This document shows positions 8,657-15,707 of a DNA stretch of 64,000 nucleotides, piece by piece. The notes beneath the pieces are model-generated. The model was not told the DNA's origin, ran no database searches, and was given only the letters and a program-made list of their open reading frames with translations. Source of the DNA: Butyricimonas muris. GTDB lineage: Bacteria; Bacteroidota; Bacteroidia; Bacteroidales; Marinifilaceae. The stretch lies in assembly GCF_046365375.1 (NCBI RefSeq), contig NZ_JBKEIT010000001.1, positions 372,001 through 436,000 of the forward strand, read 5' to 3'. The position numbers and the translations under genes were made by a program. Positions within the stretch are counted from its first letter, which is position 1; each line of letters begins with the position of its first letter.

Positions 8657-9541
8657 TCACGCGGATTTGAGTTGGAATTCGATGCCGGAAGGCAGTTTGG
8701 AATAGTCCACTTTTTTCAGGAAGCGGTCAAATTGTTCCTGGGTAACGATGTCGTTCTTGGAAGCATAATCCCGCCAGTTGAATACGCCCGTGTTTCGATG
8801 GTCGTAGTAGATGAAGTTGTCGAGTGGCATACCACAGCGAAGCACGTGGAGTTTGACGGTGAGTTCCTGATCGATTTTCGCCTTTTCATTTGCCGCATGG
8901 GTTTTAAGGTCTTCTATTTTCTTCCGTCTGGCAGCAAGCAGAGCTTCGTGTCTGCGTTTTTTGATGTTGGCGGGCAGATAATACCCTTCGGCAATTCGGG
9001 ATTCCACAAGCTGGAATTCTTCCTCTGTGAGAGGGGTGAATTGATAGCGAACGGAGGTGTCCTCAAATTGTTCTCCGGTCAGTTCTTCGAGTTGTTTGAT
9101 TGCAGCGCGAGCTTCCTCCTCCCAACGAGCGGGTATTCCCATCGTCTGAAGCAGGTAGGTAAAGTAAAGTTGGTCTTCCGCCTCACGAAGGAATCGGTCG
9201 TACTCTTGTTGGGTAATACGGAGTTCGCTCATTGTAACCTCCTTGGAGCTGTTTCGCAAGTGGTAGAATCCGTTGCCTTGCGCATACATCGGTGCTCCTT
9301 TGGCGTCGCACAGGTGTAAGGCGATGAACGGACACAGTTCGGGAAAGGCCACTGCAATTTGTTCATGGCAACACCCTGCCATGCACCATTTCCAGACACC
9401 GTATTTGTCCTTTTCGTAGATGGTTGCTGTAATGCCGAAGTCGGCATGTCCGTTGCGGCAGTCATCATCGAGCCGCACCTTAACGTCTATTTTGTAGCCG
9501 TTTATGATTTTTGTTGCGTTATATTTCAGTTTATCAGCCAT
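8657..9541 (-). CDS. Hypothetical protein
   Basis: 294 aa, charged, with a helical segment around residues 190-230 (IKKRRHEALLAARRKKIEDL). The N-terminus contains a Cys/His patch (WCMAGCCHEQ). No named domain was recognised. It follows the 9553-10209 gene by 11 bases in the same operon. Confidence 0.8.
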   Translation of the reverse strand: MADKLKYNATKIINGYKIDVKVRLDDDCRNGHADFGITATIYEKDKYGVWKWCMAGCCHEQIAVAFPELCPFIALHLCDAKGAPMYAQGNGFYHLRNSSKEVTMSELRITQQEYDRFLREAEDQLYFTYLLQTMGIPARWEEEARAAIKQLEELTGEQFEDTSVRYQFTPLTEEEFQLVESRIAEGYYLPANIKKRRHEALLAARRKKIEDLKTHAANEKAKIDQELTVKLHVLRCGMPLDNFIYYDHRNTGVFNWRDYASKNDIVTQEQFDRFLKKVDYSKLPSGIEFQLKSA

Positions 9542-9552
9542 TGCGGTATGTG

Positions 9553-10209
9553 TTAGTTTGTTGATAATGCAAATTCCGGAAATGGGAGCTCCAGACCGAA
9601 TGTGCGGAGATGCCCGGCTTGTTTTTGCCGGTTGTCCTCGGCAATTTTATCATCGATGTACGCCTGACATTCGCTTTTGAGCTGGTCGAGCCCGTCATCA
9701 CCGAAGAAGCCCCAGCAACTGTCCAGAATTTCCGTGTCGTCATCTTCCGGCGTAACCTGAAATCCGTACACTTCACCGTGCAGGTATTCATTGTACGTGT
9801 CGATTTCATTTTGGAGGTATTCCTCGATTTTCTTGCGGCGGGATTGCGTGAGCACTTTCCAGCCGTATTCCTTTTTTACCTGTTCAACACTGACCGCCAC
9901 AATCCCGAACCATCCGCTGTCCCATAGGCACGAGAATGGGCCTGATGAAATGCTGAGACCGCTATGGTCATAGAGGAAAAGGTTCAAAGCGACATGTTTT
10001 TGCAGGAATGATTTCCGAATGTTTCCGGGGCGGCCGTCGCATACTTCGTCGAAGTCGAAATGTTCGTCGAACTCTTTTTCGGGACGGTAACGCCGGTGTG
10101 CCGTGTAGAACGTGCCGAGGTTGCTCCACTCGCGCGGACTTTCGGGACAGTCATCGTAGTAAATATTGATGTGGTGTCCTTTATAGGTTATTTGTTCGTA
10201 TCTGTTCAT
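9553..10209 (-). CDS. Conserved phage protein (DxxxSPREW type)
   Basis: 218 aa. The pattern IYYDDCPESPREWSNLGTF near residues 16-35 is shared by a widespread family of phage and mobile-element proteins of unknown function. A second conserved-looking block is the Gly/Trp-rich stretch CLWDSGWFGIVAV near residue 95. Soluble, with no clear active site. The start follows the 10211-10396 stop immediately. Confidence 0.82.
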   Translation of the reverse strand: MNRYEQITYKGHHINIYYDDCPESPREWSNLGTFYTAHRRYRPEKEFDEHFDFDEVCDGRPGNIRKSFLQKHVALNLFLYDHSGLSISSGPFSCLWDSGWFGIVAVSVEQVKKEYGWKVLTQSRRKKIEEYLQNEIDTYNEYLHGEVYGFQVTPEDDDTEILDSCWGFFGDDGLDQLKSECQAYIDDKIAEDNRQKQAGHLRTFGLELPFPEFALSTN

Positions 10210-10210
10210 A

Positions 10211-10396
10211 TCAGTATGTATAAGCAGTTTCCAACTCGCTTTCGTAATTCTCGAAAGCTATAAGGTTCTCTTCGTCCGCCACATCCTGATCCCAGAACAG
10301 TTCGACAAAACGCTCTATCACATCCCGCATGGCGCGGGTGTATTGTTGGAGGTATTTTACGGCCCTCGCGCGCCAATCTGTCGTTTCGTATTGCAT
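10211..10396 (-). CDS. Small hypothetical protein
   Basis: 61 aa, probably helical, acidic C-terminus. It lies between two co-oriented genes and abuts the 9553-10209 gene. Not recognised. Confidence 0.65.
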   Translation of the reverse strand: MQYETTDWRARAVKYLQQYTRAMRDVIERFVELFWDQDVADEENLIAFENYESELETAYTY

Positions 10397-10422
10397 GATG
10401 ATTTATGTTTTTGATTGTTCAT

Positions 10423-10836
10423 TCAAATGTCGTTTCGATAGTCGAGCAGGTATTGCTCGAAATGGTTCTCACAAATGATCTGGTTACGGTCGATGTCTGT
10501 GGAGAAATCATCCCACTTGTAACCGTAATCTTTCAGTAATTCTTCTTGCTCCGACCGGCTGAAATCCGTTACGTCGATTTTGCCTTCCCGCCAAAGCATG
10601 TTGTCCGTTGCAAATTTTCGGACCTCGGGCACATTGTGCGCATCGTGCAGAAACTTTGTCGGGTATCCGAGATACCGTTGGTGTATCCGGCTGGCCTCAG
10701 TTTCAGCACACGGCAGTAAATCCGGGTGGCAGGTATTCGGCTCGCAATACCAGAATACCGTATCTGATATTTTCAAGCAGAATTGTAGCGAATCGGGATC
10801 GGTGCATTCGGCGGCAGGATTGAACAGACGGTTCAT
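10423..10836 (-). CDS. Hypothetical protein
   Basis: 137 aa, soluble, with several Cys but no clear zinc pattern. It overlaps the upstream 10833-11072 gene by 4 bases. Not recognised. Confidence 0.75.
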   Translation of the reverse strand: MNRLFNPAAECTDPDSLQFCLKISDTVFWYCEPNTCHPDLLPCAETEASRIHQRYLGYPTKFLHDAHNVPEVRKFATDNMLWREGKIDVTDFSRSEQEELLKDYGYKWDDFSTDIDRNQIICENHFEQYLLDYRNDI

Positions 10837-11072
10837 TGATGTACCATCTTTGCAATTTCGCGGATCGTCTCATCCTCCAAATATCCCAGCGGGATCAATG
10901 CGCAGGGATTACCATCCTTATTGAGTGTGATGTACTGGATATAGAGTTCGCTCCGGGCATCGAACACGGTCGGTTCACCGCAGTCGTTGGTAAGGTCACA
11001 CGGCTGATCGCCTTTGCGTTTGAGGTCATCTGCTATATCGAGCAGCACTTCTGATATCTCTTTTTCTTCCAT
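10833..11072 (-). CDS. Hypothetical protein
   Basis: 79 aa from MEEKEISEVLL at 11072. An alternative in-frame ATG at 11126 would extend into the solitary structured RNA unit (11124-11257), so the shorter start is preferred. The N-terminal helix is acidic. Function unknown. Confidence 0.72.
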   Translation of the reverse strand: MEEKEISEVLLDIADDLKRKGDQPCDLTNDCGEPTVFDARSELYIQYITLNKDGNPCALIPLGYLEDETIREIAKMVHQ

Positions 11073-11123
11073 TTCGATTGTTTTTTGATTGTATGAAAAA
11101 ATGATGCGATTACCGATATGGGG

Positions 11124-11257
11124 CATGGCTTTATCCGTTCGATGTATGGTCTTCCGGAAGGATCCTGAGGCACGGCGTGTAGCCAGCGCCTCAGGATCCT
11201 GTCAAGGAAGACGAACTGAAAGTTTTCGGTCCATCACATCAAGCCTGCCAGGCGATG
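11124..11257 (-). ncRNA. Solitary copy of the RT-array RNA unit (unit H)
   Basis: This carries the same elements as the array units downstream of the reverse transcriptase. The anchor is at 11124-11144 (plus strand CATGGCTTTAT, six bases, GATG). The long hairpin has an outer 7-bp stem (11149-11155 with 11206-11212) and an inner 13-bp stem (11159-11171 with 11188-11200). A small stem-loop at 11237-11257 (CATC/GATG plus GCCT/AGGC) sits where the hexaloop hairpin is in the array, but its loop does not fit the hexaloop consensus. On the minus strand it begins 5 bases after the stop of the 11263-12306 gene, just as the main array begins 4 bases after the RT stop. No RT lies next to it. Confidence 0.8.
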
Positions 11258-11262
11258 ACGGC

Positions 11263-12306
11263 TTATTTCCTACGCCACTGGGCCATCTTCTTTTTGATGT
11301 CGATGCTGTTGTCGTCGAGCATCTTTTTCAGTGCGGCAAGCAGGCGCCAGCCATTGCCGTTCTTATACTCTTCGGCCTTGACCGAGAGGAATGCGAGCGA
11401 CTGGTATTTGTCCAGCCGTCGTCCGCTGTCGTCGATGGCCGTACAGTTGTGAAAGCGGATGAGGTTTTGCATCGTGTAGAATGCGCCGGCGCCCTTGTAG
11501 GCATCTATCCATGCCTTGCTTTGGGGCGTGGCATGCTTCATCTTGAACCGCTTGTCGTTGAACTTTTTCACGGCATTGTAGAGTTGGGTGGCATTTTTAG
11601 CCGCTCCGATGTGGTAGGCTGCAAGACGCAGCGGGCTGTAGAGTTTGGAGTGCAGGTCCTGCACGAAGATGTTGTTGCTGCCGAAACGTTTGTAAGGAAT
11701 GCCCTTGCATTTCTTGACCGGCAGGCCATCGACATGCGCTTTCAGGTGTTCGATGTAATCTTCCGCCATAGCCGTGGCGACCTTGACGTTGAACCAGCGG
11801 TTCCTGTCCGCGAAGTTCTCGGGATCGTTGCGCTCCATCTTCTGTTGGGCACGCAGTTCGTCGAGCAGCATTTTCCACTGGTACTCATAGCCCAGACGGT
11901 GGATCATCTCGGTCACGCCGACCGGACCCCAAGCGCCGTAGTCCTTGTAGGAGAGCATGTGGAACATCTGCGCCATGACGAAGCGGCGGAACAGACGGCG
12001 GTTGGGTACGGTTCCCTTTTCGAGGATGTAATCGAAAATCGGGTCGTTGTCGTCCAGAATCGACAGCTTGCCGTCCTTGTTCGAGGCGACATAATCGCCG
12101 CCGTTGGCTCCCTGCATAGCGAACAGGCAGCTCACGTCCACGCCGACACTGCGGAGTGCCTCGATGCGTTCGTGCGCCGTTTTGGGCAGTCGTGCCTGTT
12201 TGATTGATGCCGCAGGGGTTTCTGCGATGGTAACTTTTTTGCCTGCGATGGCAAGTTCCGTCCCGCATGCCGGGCACGTAACATTCGTCTCTTGTTTTTT
12301 CTTCAT
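11263..12306 (-). CDS. Zinc-knuckle hypothetical protein
   Basis: 347 aa. An N-terminal CPACG half-site (residues 11-15) is followed by a basic Ala-rich linker, then a globular domain with a helical region rich in Arg and aromatic residues (RLFRRFVMAQMFHM). It resembles a conserved protein of Bacteroidales plasmids and conjugative elements whose function is unknown to me. Codon use is more GC-rich than its neighbours. The solitary RNA unit begins 5 bases after its stop codon. Confidence 0.8.
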   Translation of the reverse strand: MKKKQETNVTCPACGTELAIAGKKVTIAETPAASIKQARLPKTAHERIEALRSVGVDVSCLFAMQGANGGDYVASNKDGKLSILDDNDPIFDYILEKGTVPNRRLFRRFVMAQMFHMLSYKDYGAWGPVGVTEMIHRLGYEYQWKMLLDELRAQQKMERNDPENFADRNRWFNVKVATAMAEDYIEHLKAHVDGLPVKKCKGIPYKRFGSNNIFVQDLHSKLYSPLRLAAYHIGAAKNATQLYNAVKKFNDKRFKMKHATPQSKAWIDAYKGAGAFYTMQNLIRFHNCTAIDDSGRRLDKYQSLAFLSVKAEEYKNGNGWRLLAALKKMLDDNSIDIKKKMAQWRRK

Positions 12307-12308
12307 GA

Positions 12309-12779
12309 TTAAATAGTTGATTGATTATTATTCGGCTCTACCCATTGTCTGAGTATTACCAGTTCCTTGTCTTCTTTGCTCTGCCAGAACCACCTGCCGA
12401 ACTTCTCGGGATTCCATTTGAAGCCGCCGAGCAGTTGGCAGAGGATGAACAGTTCCAGTTCGATTTGTGATTTGTCGCGCCGCTCTCCATAGAGCATGTC
12501 ATCATCACTTAGTTCTCGTTCAGGCAATGCCATAAAATAGCGGTGCGATGTACTCTCGCTGCGTTCCGACGGAATCGAGTGCTTGTAACGATGGTACAGC
12601 TCTTCCACTTTCGAGAAGAATTCCTCATCGCTGCAATGCGGTATTCCGAGCACGCCTTCATACGAGCCGTTCCGGATGACGTACTTGCCGTTTACTTTGA
12701 GGCTCCGCGTTTGGAAATCAACCTTGAAACGCGCCCCGTTTTCTACGGCACGGACAGTTTCCTGATAGATATTGTCCAT
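12309..12779 (-). CDS. Hypothetical protein
   Basis: 156 aa, soluble, charged, with Trp/Phe near the C-terminus (GRWFWQSKEDKE). Two bases separate its end from the following gene's start, so it is probably coupled to 11263-12306. Not recognised. Confidence 0.78.
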   Translation of the reverse strand: MDNIYQETVRAVENGARFKVDFQTRSLKVNGKYVIRNGSYEGVLGIPHCSDEEFFSKVEELYHRYKHSIPSERSESTSHRYFMALPERELSDDDMLYGERRDKSQIELELFILCQLLGGFKWNPEKFGRWFWQSKEDKELVILRQWVEPNNNQSTI

Positions 12780-12784
12780 AGCTT

Positions 12785-13012
12785 CTACGAATTGGCCATG
12801 TCTGTTCTCCTGAAGGCGGGAATGCTCAGCTTCAGGTTGTCGTTAATCAGGAATTTCCTGTCGCACTCGCAAATGATGTGGGTGTCCGTAACCCGTTTGA
12901 TTCTCCGTGTAACTTCGTCATGGGAGGTGTAAGGCTTCCCGTCCTTGGTCCCGTTATCTATATCTCCCGAGATATGATACCAGTTTCCGATTTCAATGTC
13001 TTTTACGTTCAT
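12785..13012 (-). CDS. Small hypothetical protein
   Basis: 75 aa. The IGNWYHISG and ITHIICECDR-like pattern suggests a small beta-barrel fold of the kind seen in mobile-element proteins, but this is a guess. It is the first gene downstream of the RNA array; its start codon lies about 50 bases beyond the last anchor, so array transcripts could read into it. Confidence 0.7.
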   Translation of the reverse strand: MNVKDIEIGNWYHISGDIDNGTKDGKPYTSHDEVTRRIKRVTDTHIICECDRKFLINDNLKLSIPAFRRTDMANS

Positions 13013-13062
13013 TTTTTATCTGGTTAAATTGTTTGTCATTTTATGCACTCGAATCGCTGACG

Positions 13063-13190
13063 CATGGCTTTATAGCTCTGATGAATACAGTAGGTCCTGG
13101 ATCCAGAACCAGGTAATCGCCTGGTCAGGATCCAGGTAGAATACTGTATGTTAAATTCAATTCCTCATGCAAAATCGGGCTGCGTTGCCC
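13063..13190 (-). ncRNA. RT-array RNA unit A (last, shortest)
   Basis: The hexaloop hairpin is GGGC-TGCGTT-GCCC at 13177-13190. The long hairpin stems are ATACAGTA/TACTGTAT (13085-13092 with 13142-13149), CCTGGATCC/GGATCCAGG (13096-13104 with 13128-13136) and ACCAGG/CCTGGT (13108-13113 with 13120-13125). Anchor at 13063-13083. Confidence 0.85.
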
Positions 13191-13212
13191 GTAAGTCTCA
13201 ATCAGGCCGGCA

Positions 13213-13357
13213 CATTGCTATATCTGTTCGATATGAGCAGCTATTCAGCTACGGACCTGTCCATAACCATCTAATCAGATGGTTTGGGACAATGGTCCTT
13301 GCTGTTATCAGCTGCACCATTAAACTCCTGACCTTGACTTTTCACTTCGTGCTAAGT
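13213..13357 (-). ncRNA. RT-array RNA unit B
   Basis: The hexaloop hairpin is ACTT-CGTGCT-AAGT at 13344-13357. The long hairpin stems are GCAGCT/AGCTGC (13237-13242 with 13310-13315), CAGC/GCTG (13246-13249 with 13301-13304), GGACC/GGTCC (13253-13257 with 13294-13298) and ACCATCT/AGATGGT (13266-13272 with 13277-13283). The anchor at 13213-13235 is two bases longer than the others and deviates in sequence. Confidence 0.82.
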
Positions 13358-13381
13358 TTTGCGGTTCTTAGGATTGCGGCA

Positions 13382-13532
13382 CGTTGCTTTAATAGGTCGA
13401 TGTGCGCCGCGATTTGAAGTCCGGGCAGCGACGTCGTGTTCCTGATAGTGAATAACGACGTCATTGCCGGGACTTCATTGCTTGTGGCACGCTGATTCTT
13501 GTCCCCTGAACCGCAGTTTTCCGTGCTGAAAA
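13382..13532 (-). ncRNA. RT-array RNA unit C
   Basis: The hexaloop hairpin is TTTTC-CGTGCT-GAAAA at 13517-13532. The long hairpin pairs 13416-13437 with 13455-13476 almost without interruption. Anchor at 13382-13402, with CGT in place of CAT at its first bases. Confidence 0.85.
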
Positions 13533-13550
13533 AATCTCATTCGGACGGTA

Positions 13551-13700
13551 CATCCCTTTATTTTCCTGATGTGCGCTGCTCTGTTCTGCTGGCCTGATAT
13601 GTCCTCATCTCCGCTCGGAGATGAGGAGGTATGTGGCCGCAAGTTCAAGAGCAGCATAACTGAAATTCCGACCTCGACTTTTGTAGCTGTGTACTCAGCT
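13551..13700 (-). ncRNA. RT-array RNA unit D
   Basis: The hexaloop hairpin is AGCTG-TGTACT-CAGCT at 13685-13700. The long hairpin stems are an 8-bp outer stem (13575-13582 with 13648-13655), GGCC/GGCC (13591-13594 with 13635-13638) and a 10-bp inner stem with a tetraloop (13603-13612 with 13617-13626). Anchor at 13551-13571. Confidence 0.85.
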
Positions 13701-13725
13701 TCTCATGATTCTCAGAATATCGGCA

Positions 13726-13874
13726 CATTGCTTTATTGCTTTGATGTACGCCAGTTTCGGAAGCCGGATGGTCGCCGTCGTATGACGTTAGGGATACGAC
13801 GGCGCCGGACGGGCTGTATCGAAACTCGGCATGTTGAATCATATTCCTTGAATCACCGCGCTTTCGTGCTAAAG
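13726..13874 (-). ncRNA. RT-array RNA unit E
   Basis: The hexaloop hairpin is CTTT-CGTGCT-AAAG at 13861-13874. The long hairpin has an outer AGTTTCG/CGAAACT stem (13753-13759 with 13820-13826) and an inner 11-bp stem (13773-13783 with 13794-13804). Anchor at 13726-13746. Confidence 0.85.
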
Positions 13875-13898
13875 GGGAAGTTCTCATAATGACAGACA

Positions 13899-14049
13899 CA
13901 TTTCTTTACTTGCTTGATGTTGCCCGCGAGAGCCCAGCTCTTGAGGAGTCTGAAGGTGATGGTCCGATCACCTTCAAGACTCTCGATAGAGCTGGGTTAC
14001 ACGCGGGAATCTCAAATTCATTCCTCGAACTTCTGCTGATGTGTTTCAG
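13899..14049 (-). ncRNA. RT-array RNA unit F
   Basis: The hexaloop hairpin is CTGA-TGTGTT-TCAG at 14036-14049. The long hairpin stems are CCCGCG/CGCGGG (13923-13928 with 14002-14007), a 9-bp stem (13933-13941 with 13988-13996) and a 5 plus 10-bp inner stem (13946-13960 with 13967-13982). Anchor at 13899-13919. Confidence 0.85.
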
Positions 14050-14078
14050 TTTTCGTGCAGATGTCTGGCCGGATGGCA

Positions 14079-14228
14079 CATTCCTTTATCACTTTGATGG
14101 TTACAGGCTATTGCCAGAAGAAATCCTGAGTGAAACCGGTCGATAAACCGGATTTCACTCAGGATAATTCTGGTTAAATTACCTGTAATATGAATTCCAG
14201 CCCTTCATCAGCTTGCCGTGTACTCGGC
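14079..14228 (-). ncRNA. RT-array RNA unit G (first after the RT)
   Basis: The hexaloop hairpin is GCCG-TGTACT-CGGC at 14215-14228, only 4 bases past the RT stop. The long hairpin has an outer stem (14101-14107 with 14182-14188), a middle stem (14114-14119 with 14168-14173) and an inner 13-bp stem (14123-14135 with 14153-14165). Anchor at 14079-14099. Confidence 0.85.
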
Positions 14229-14232
14229 ATTG

Positions 14233-15498
14233 TTACAGTGATGCTACCAGCGTGTTGTACACAGCCCGACTTGTCAGCAGTGCATTCCTCATGCAGCCAA
14301 TCGTCAGATAGCCGGGGATGTTGCCTCCGGTTTTGGAACGGTTCGCTTTCACATTGCGTCCCCGTCCCCGGACGATACATCCGTCAGACTTGTTTCTGAC
14401 ATATCCCAGGCCACCGATCTTGCGCTTGCCGGTTGCAACTGCCCGCAGACAATCCATGACAAACAGATTCAGTTCGTCAAGGTCTTTTCGCACGTTGCAT
14501 ACGGGAAGAATCTGTGTCGCCCAACTGAACTCGCCGTTGCCCTTGTACAGGTAACGGTTCACGGCATGGACGGCTTTCGTCAGCGTCGTGTCCCGACAGC
14601 GAATCGTTCGTTGTTCAATCTCTTTCTGGAAGGTTTTGATACGGCTGGACGAGAGCGAAATCATCTTGCCTTTGATGCTGTACCCGAGAAATTTGAACCA
14701 GTTGTCCGCTGTCAGGTACTCCACCTTTTTCGGATTGAGTTTCATGGACTTCTCGGCAAGTCGCTGTTGGAGCAGTTCCATTGCTTTTTCATAGTCGGCA
14801 CCGACAAAGAGCATGTCATCCGAATAGCGGACATAGTAGCCGTTCAGTTCCGACAATTCTTCATCGAGGCCATACAGGAGTACATCGGCCAGCCAGCTCG
14901 CCACGGCGCAGCCCTGCTTGAGGGACTGGTATTGACTTCGGAGCCTGTTCTCCTCATCGAAATACAGGTCCGAATGATAGTATTTCCGCAGCACGTCGAT
15001 TAAAACGGAATGACCGTGTTGGGCCTCAACCTTATCGAATGCCTCATCGACGAATTGAATCGGTACGCTGTCGAAATATTTGGAGAGGTCGGATTTCCAG
15101 CCCAGAACTCCGTTCTTTGCGGCGTTTACGATCTGATGACTGACTTCGGTAACCACTCGGCCGCAGCCTATTCCTGTCTGGTAGGATTTGCAGGTTTCGT
15201 GGAGCATTTCAGGCATCAGGTCGAACAGTAGGTCGTTGGCGATACTGAGTATCACACGGTCCATCGGCTCGTTCACGTACACCGTGCGGAACTCGCCGTT
15301 GTCTTTGGGGATTTGAGCCGTATGGGGCGGAGAGATTTCATACTTCCCCAGCATCATAGCTTCAGCCATTGCCAGCCGGGTGTGTTCGTCGGTCAGCCGG
15401 ATGAGCTGGTCTTTCCGGATGTCTTTGCCCACACCTTTCTCGATTGCTTTCGTCCATCGCTCGATGTCGAAAAACATTTGCAATATCTTATCTGCCAT
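14233..15498 (-). CDS. Reverse transcriptase associated with an RNA array
   Basis: 421 aa RNA-directed DNA polymerase. Visible motifs are an N-terminal FRTVYVNEPMDR block (RT1/2), motif A in WKSDLSKYFDSVP with catalytic Asp, motif B LKQGCAVASW with the QG pair, motif C YSDDM with two catalytic Asp, and motif D/E blocks LNPKKVEYL and KFLGYSIKG. The C-terminal 110 residues (thumb and tail) are basic, ending with an Arg/Lys/Gly-rich segment. There is no maturase X or HNH domain, so it is not a full group II intron protein. Motif B has QG where DGR enzymes usually have SQ. The gene ends 4 bases before a seven-unit structured RNA array on the same strand; I infer that the enzyme copies or binds these RNAs. 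Class uncertain (retron-like, UG/DRT-like or new). Confidence 0.93.
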   Translation of the reverse strand: MADKILQMFFDIERWTKAIEKGVGKDIRKDQLIRLTDEHTRLAMAEAMMLGKYEISPPHTAQIPKDNGEFRTVYVNEPMDRVILSIANDLLFDLMPEMLHETCKSYQTGIGCGRVVTEVSHQIVNAAKNGVLGWKSDLSKYFDSVPIQFVDEAFDKVEAQHGHSVLIDVLRKYYHSDLYFDEENRLRSQYQSLKQGCAVASWLADVLLYGLDEELSELNGYYVRYSDDMLFVGADYEKAMELLQQRLAEKSMKLNPKKVEYLTADNWFKFLGYSIKGKMISLSSSRIKTFQKEIEQRTIRCRDTTLTKAVHAVNRYLYKGNGEFSWATQILPVCNVRKDLDELNLFVMDCLRAVATGKRKIGGLGYVRNKSDGCIVRGRGRNVKANRSKTGGNIPGYLTIGCMRNALLTSRAVYNTLVASL

Positions 15499-15525
15499 TT
15501 ACAAGTTAATCATATTGTTAGAAAG

Positions 15526-15705
15526 TTAATCTTTGTCTTTATGCTCGGATTGCCACAGCCGATATGCCCTCTCGTTGCGTTTTTTCGGGCTTAATTTTTT
15601 GCAGGTTTTGCAAAACGCATTAAATAATCCCTGACTGATGTATTCCTCTCGGGTAATAGGTTCTCCGCATCATTCACATCTGTATTTTTTATCTGCACCT
15701 GACAT
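15526..15705 (-). pseudogene. Small zinc-finger ORF with in-frame TGA
   Basis: A 60-codon frame from ATG 15705 to TAA 15526 reads MSGADKKYRCE, then TGA at codon 12, then CGEPITREEY and later FCKTCKKLSP. If the TGA is read as one residue, two CxxC pairs form a typical small zinc finger (CExCGEP and CKTC). The stop therefore falls inside the first knuckle, often Trp in such sequences. Either a nonsense mutation or a recoded codon; the frame is otherwise intact. It precedes the RT by 27 bases. Confidence 0.6.
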
Positions 15706-15707
15706 AG

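Larger units (their letters stand above)
13063..14228 (-). repeat. Tandem array of seven structured RNA units
   Basis: Seven head-to-tail units (G to A when read on the minus strand) with periods of 150-180 bases fill the space between the RT stop codon and the next gene. Each unit reads, on the minus strand: a small hairpin with hexaloop ARYRCR, a loosely conserved AAGTC-GAGGTC-like box, a long branched hairpin unique to the unit, and the anchor CATC, six bases, ATAAAGNNATG. Anchors start at 13063, 13213, 13382, 13551, 13726, 13899 and 14079. Primary sequence outside these elements is not conserved, so ordinary repeat finders would miss it. The reading frames crossing this region look like chance. 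I do not recognise the family; the RT immediately upstream is the obvious partner. Confidence 0.9.

Noticed and set aside
13063..14228. CRISPR array
   Set aside because: Units are about 170 bases with no long identical repeat, spacers are self-complementary, and no Cas gene is present.
13063..14228. Protein-coding genes inside the array region
   Set aside because: Short frames exist on both strands but cross the hairpins and differ from unit to unit; conservation is structural, not codon-like.
13063..15498. Diversity-generating retroelement
   Set aside because: The RT has QG rather than the DGR-type SQ in motif B, no template/variable repeat pair with A-specific differences was found, and the fibre C-termini show no matching repeat.
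14233..15498. Group II intron with its reverse transcriptase
   Set aside because: No maturase or HNH domain and no domain V-like GC-rich hairpin with AGC near the 3' end; the flanking RNA is a repeated array instead.
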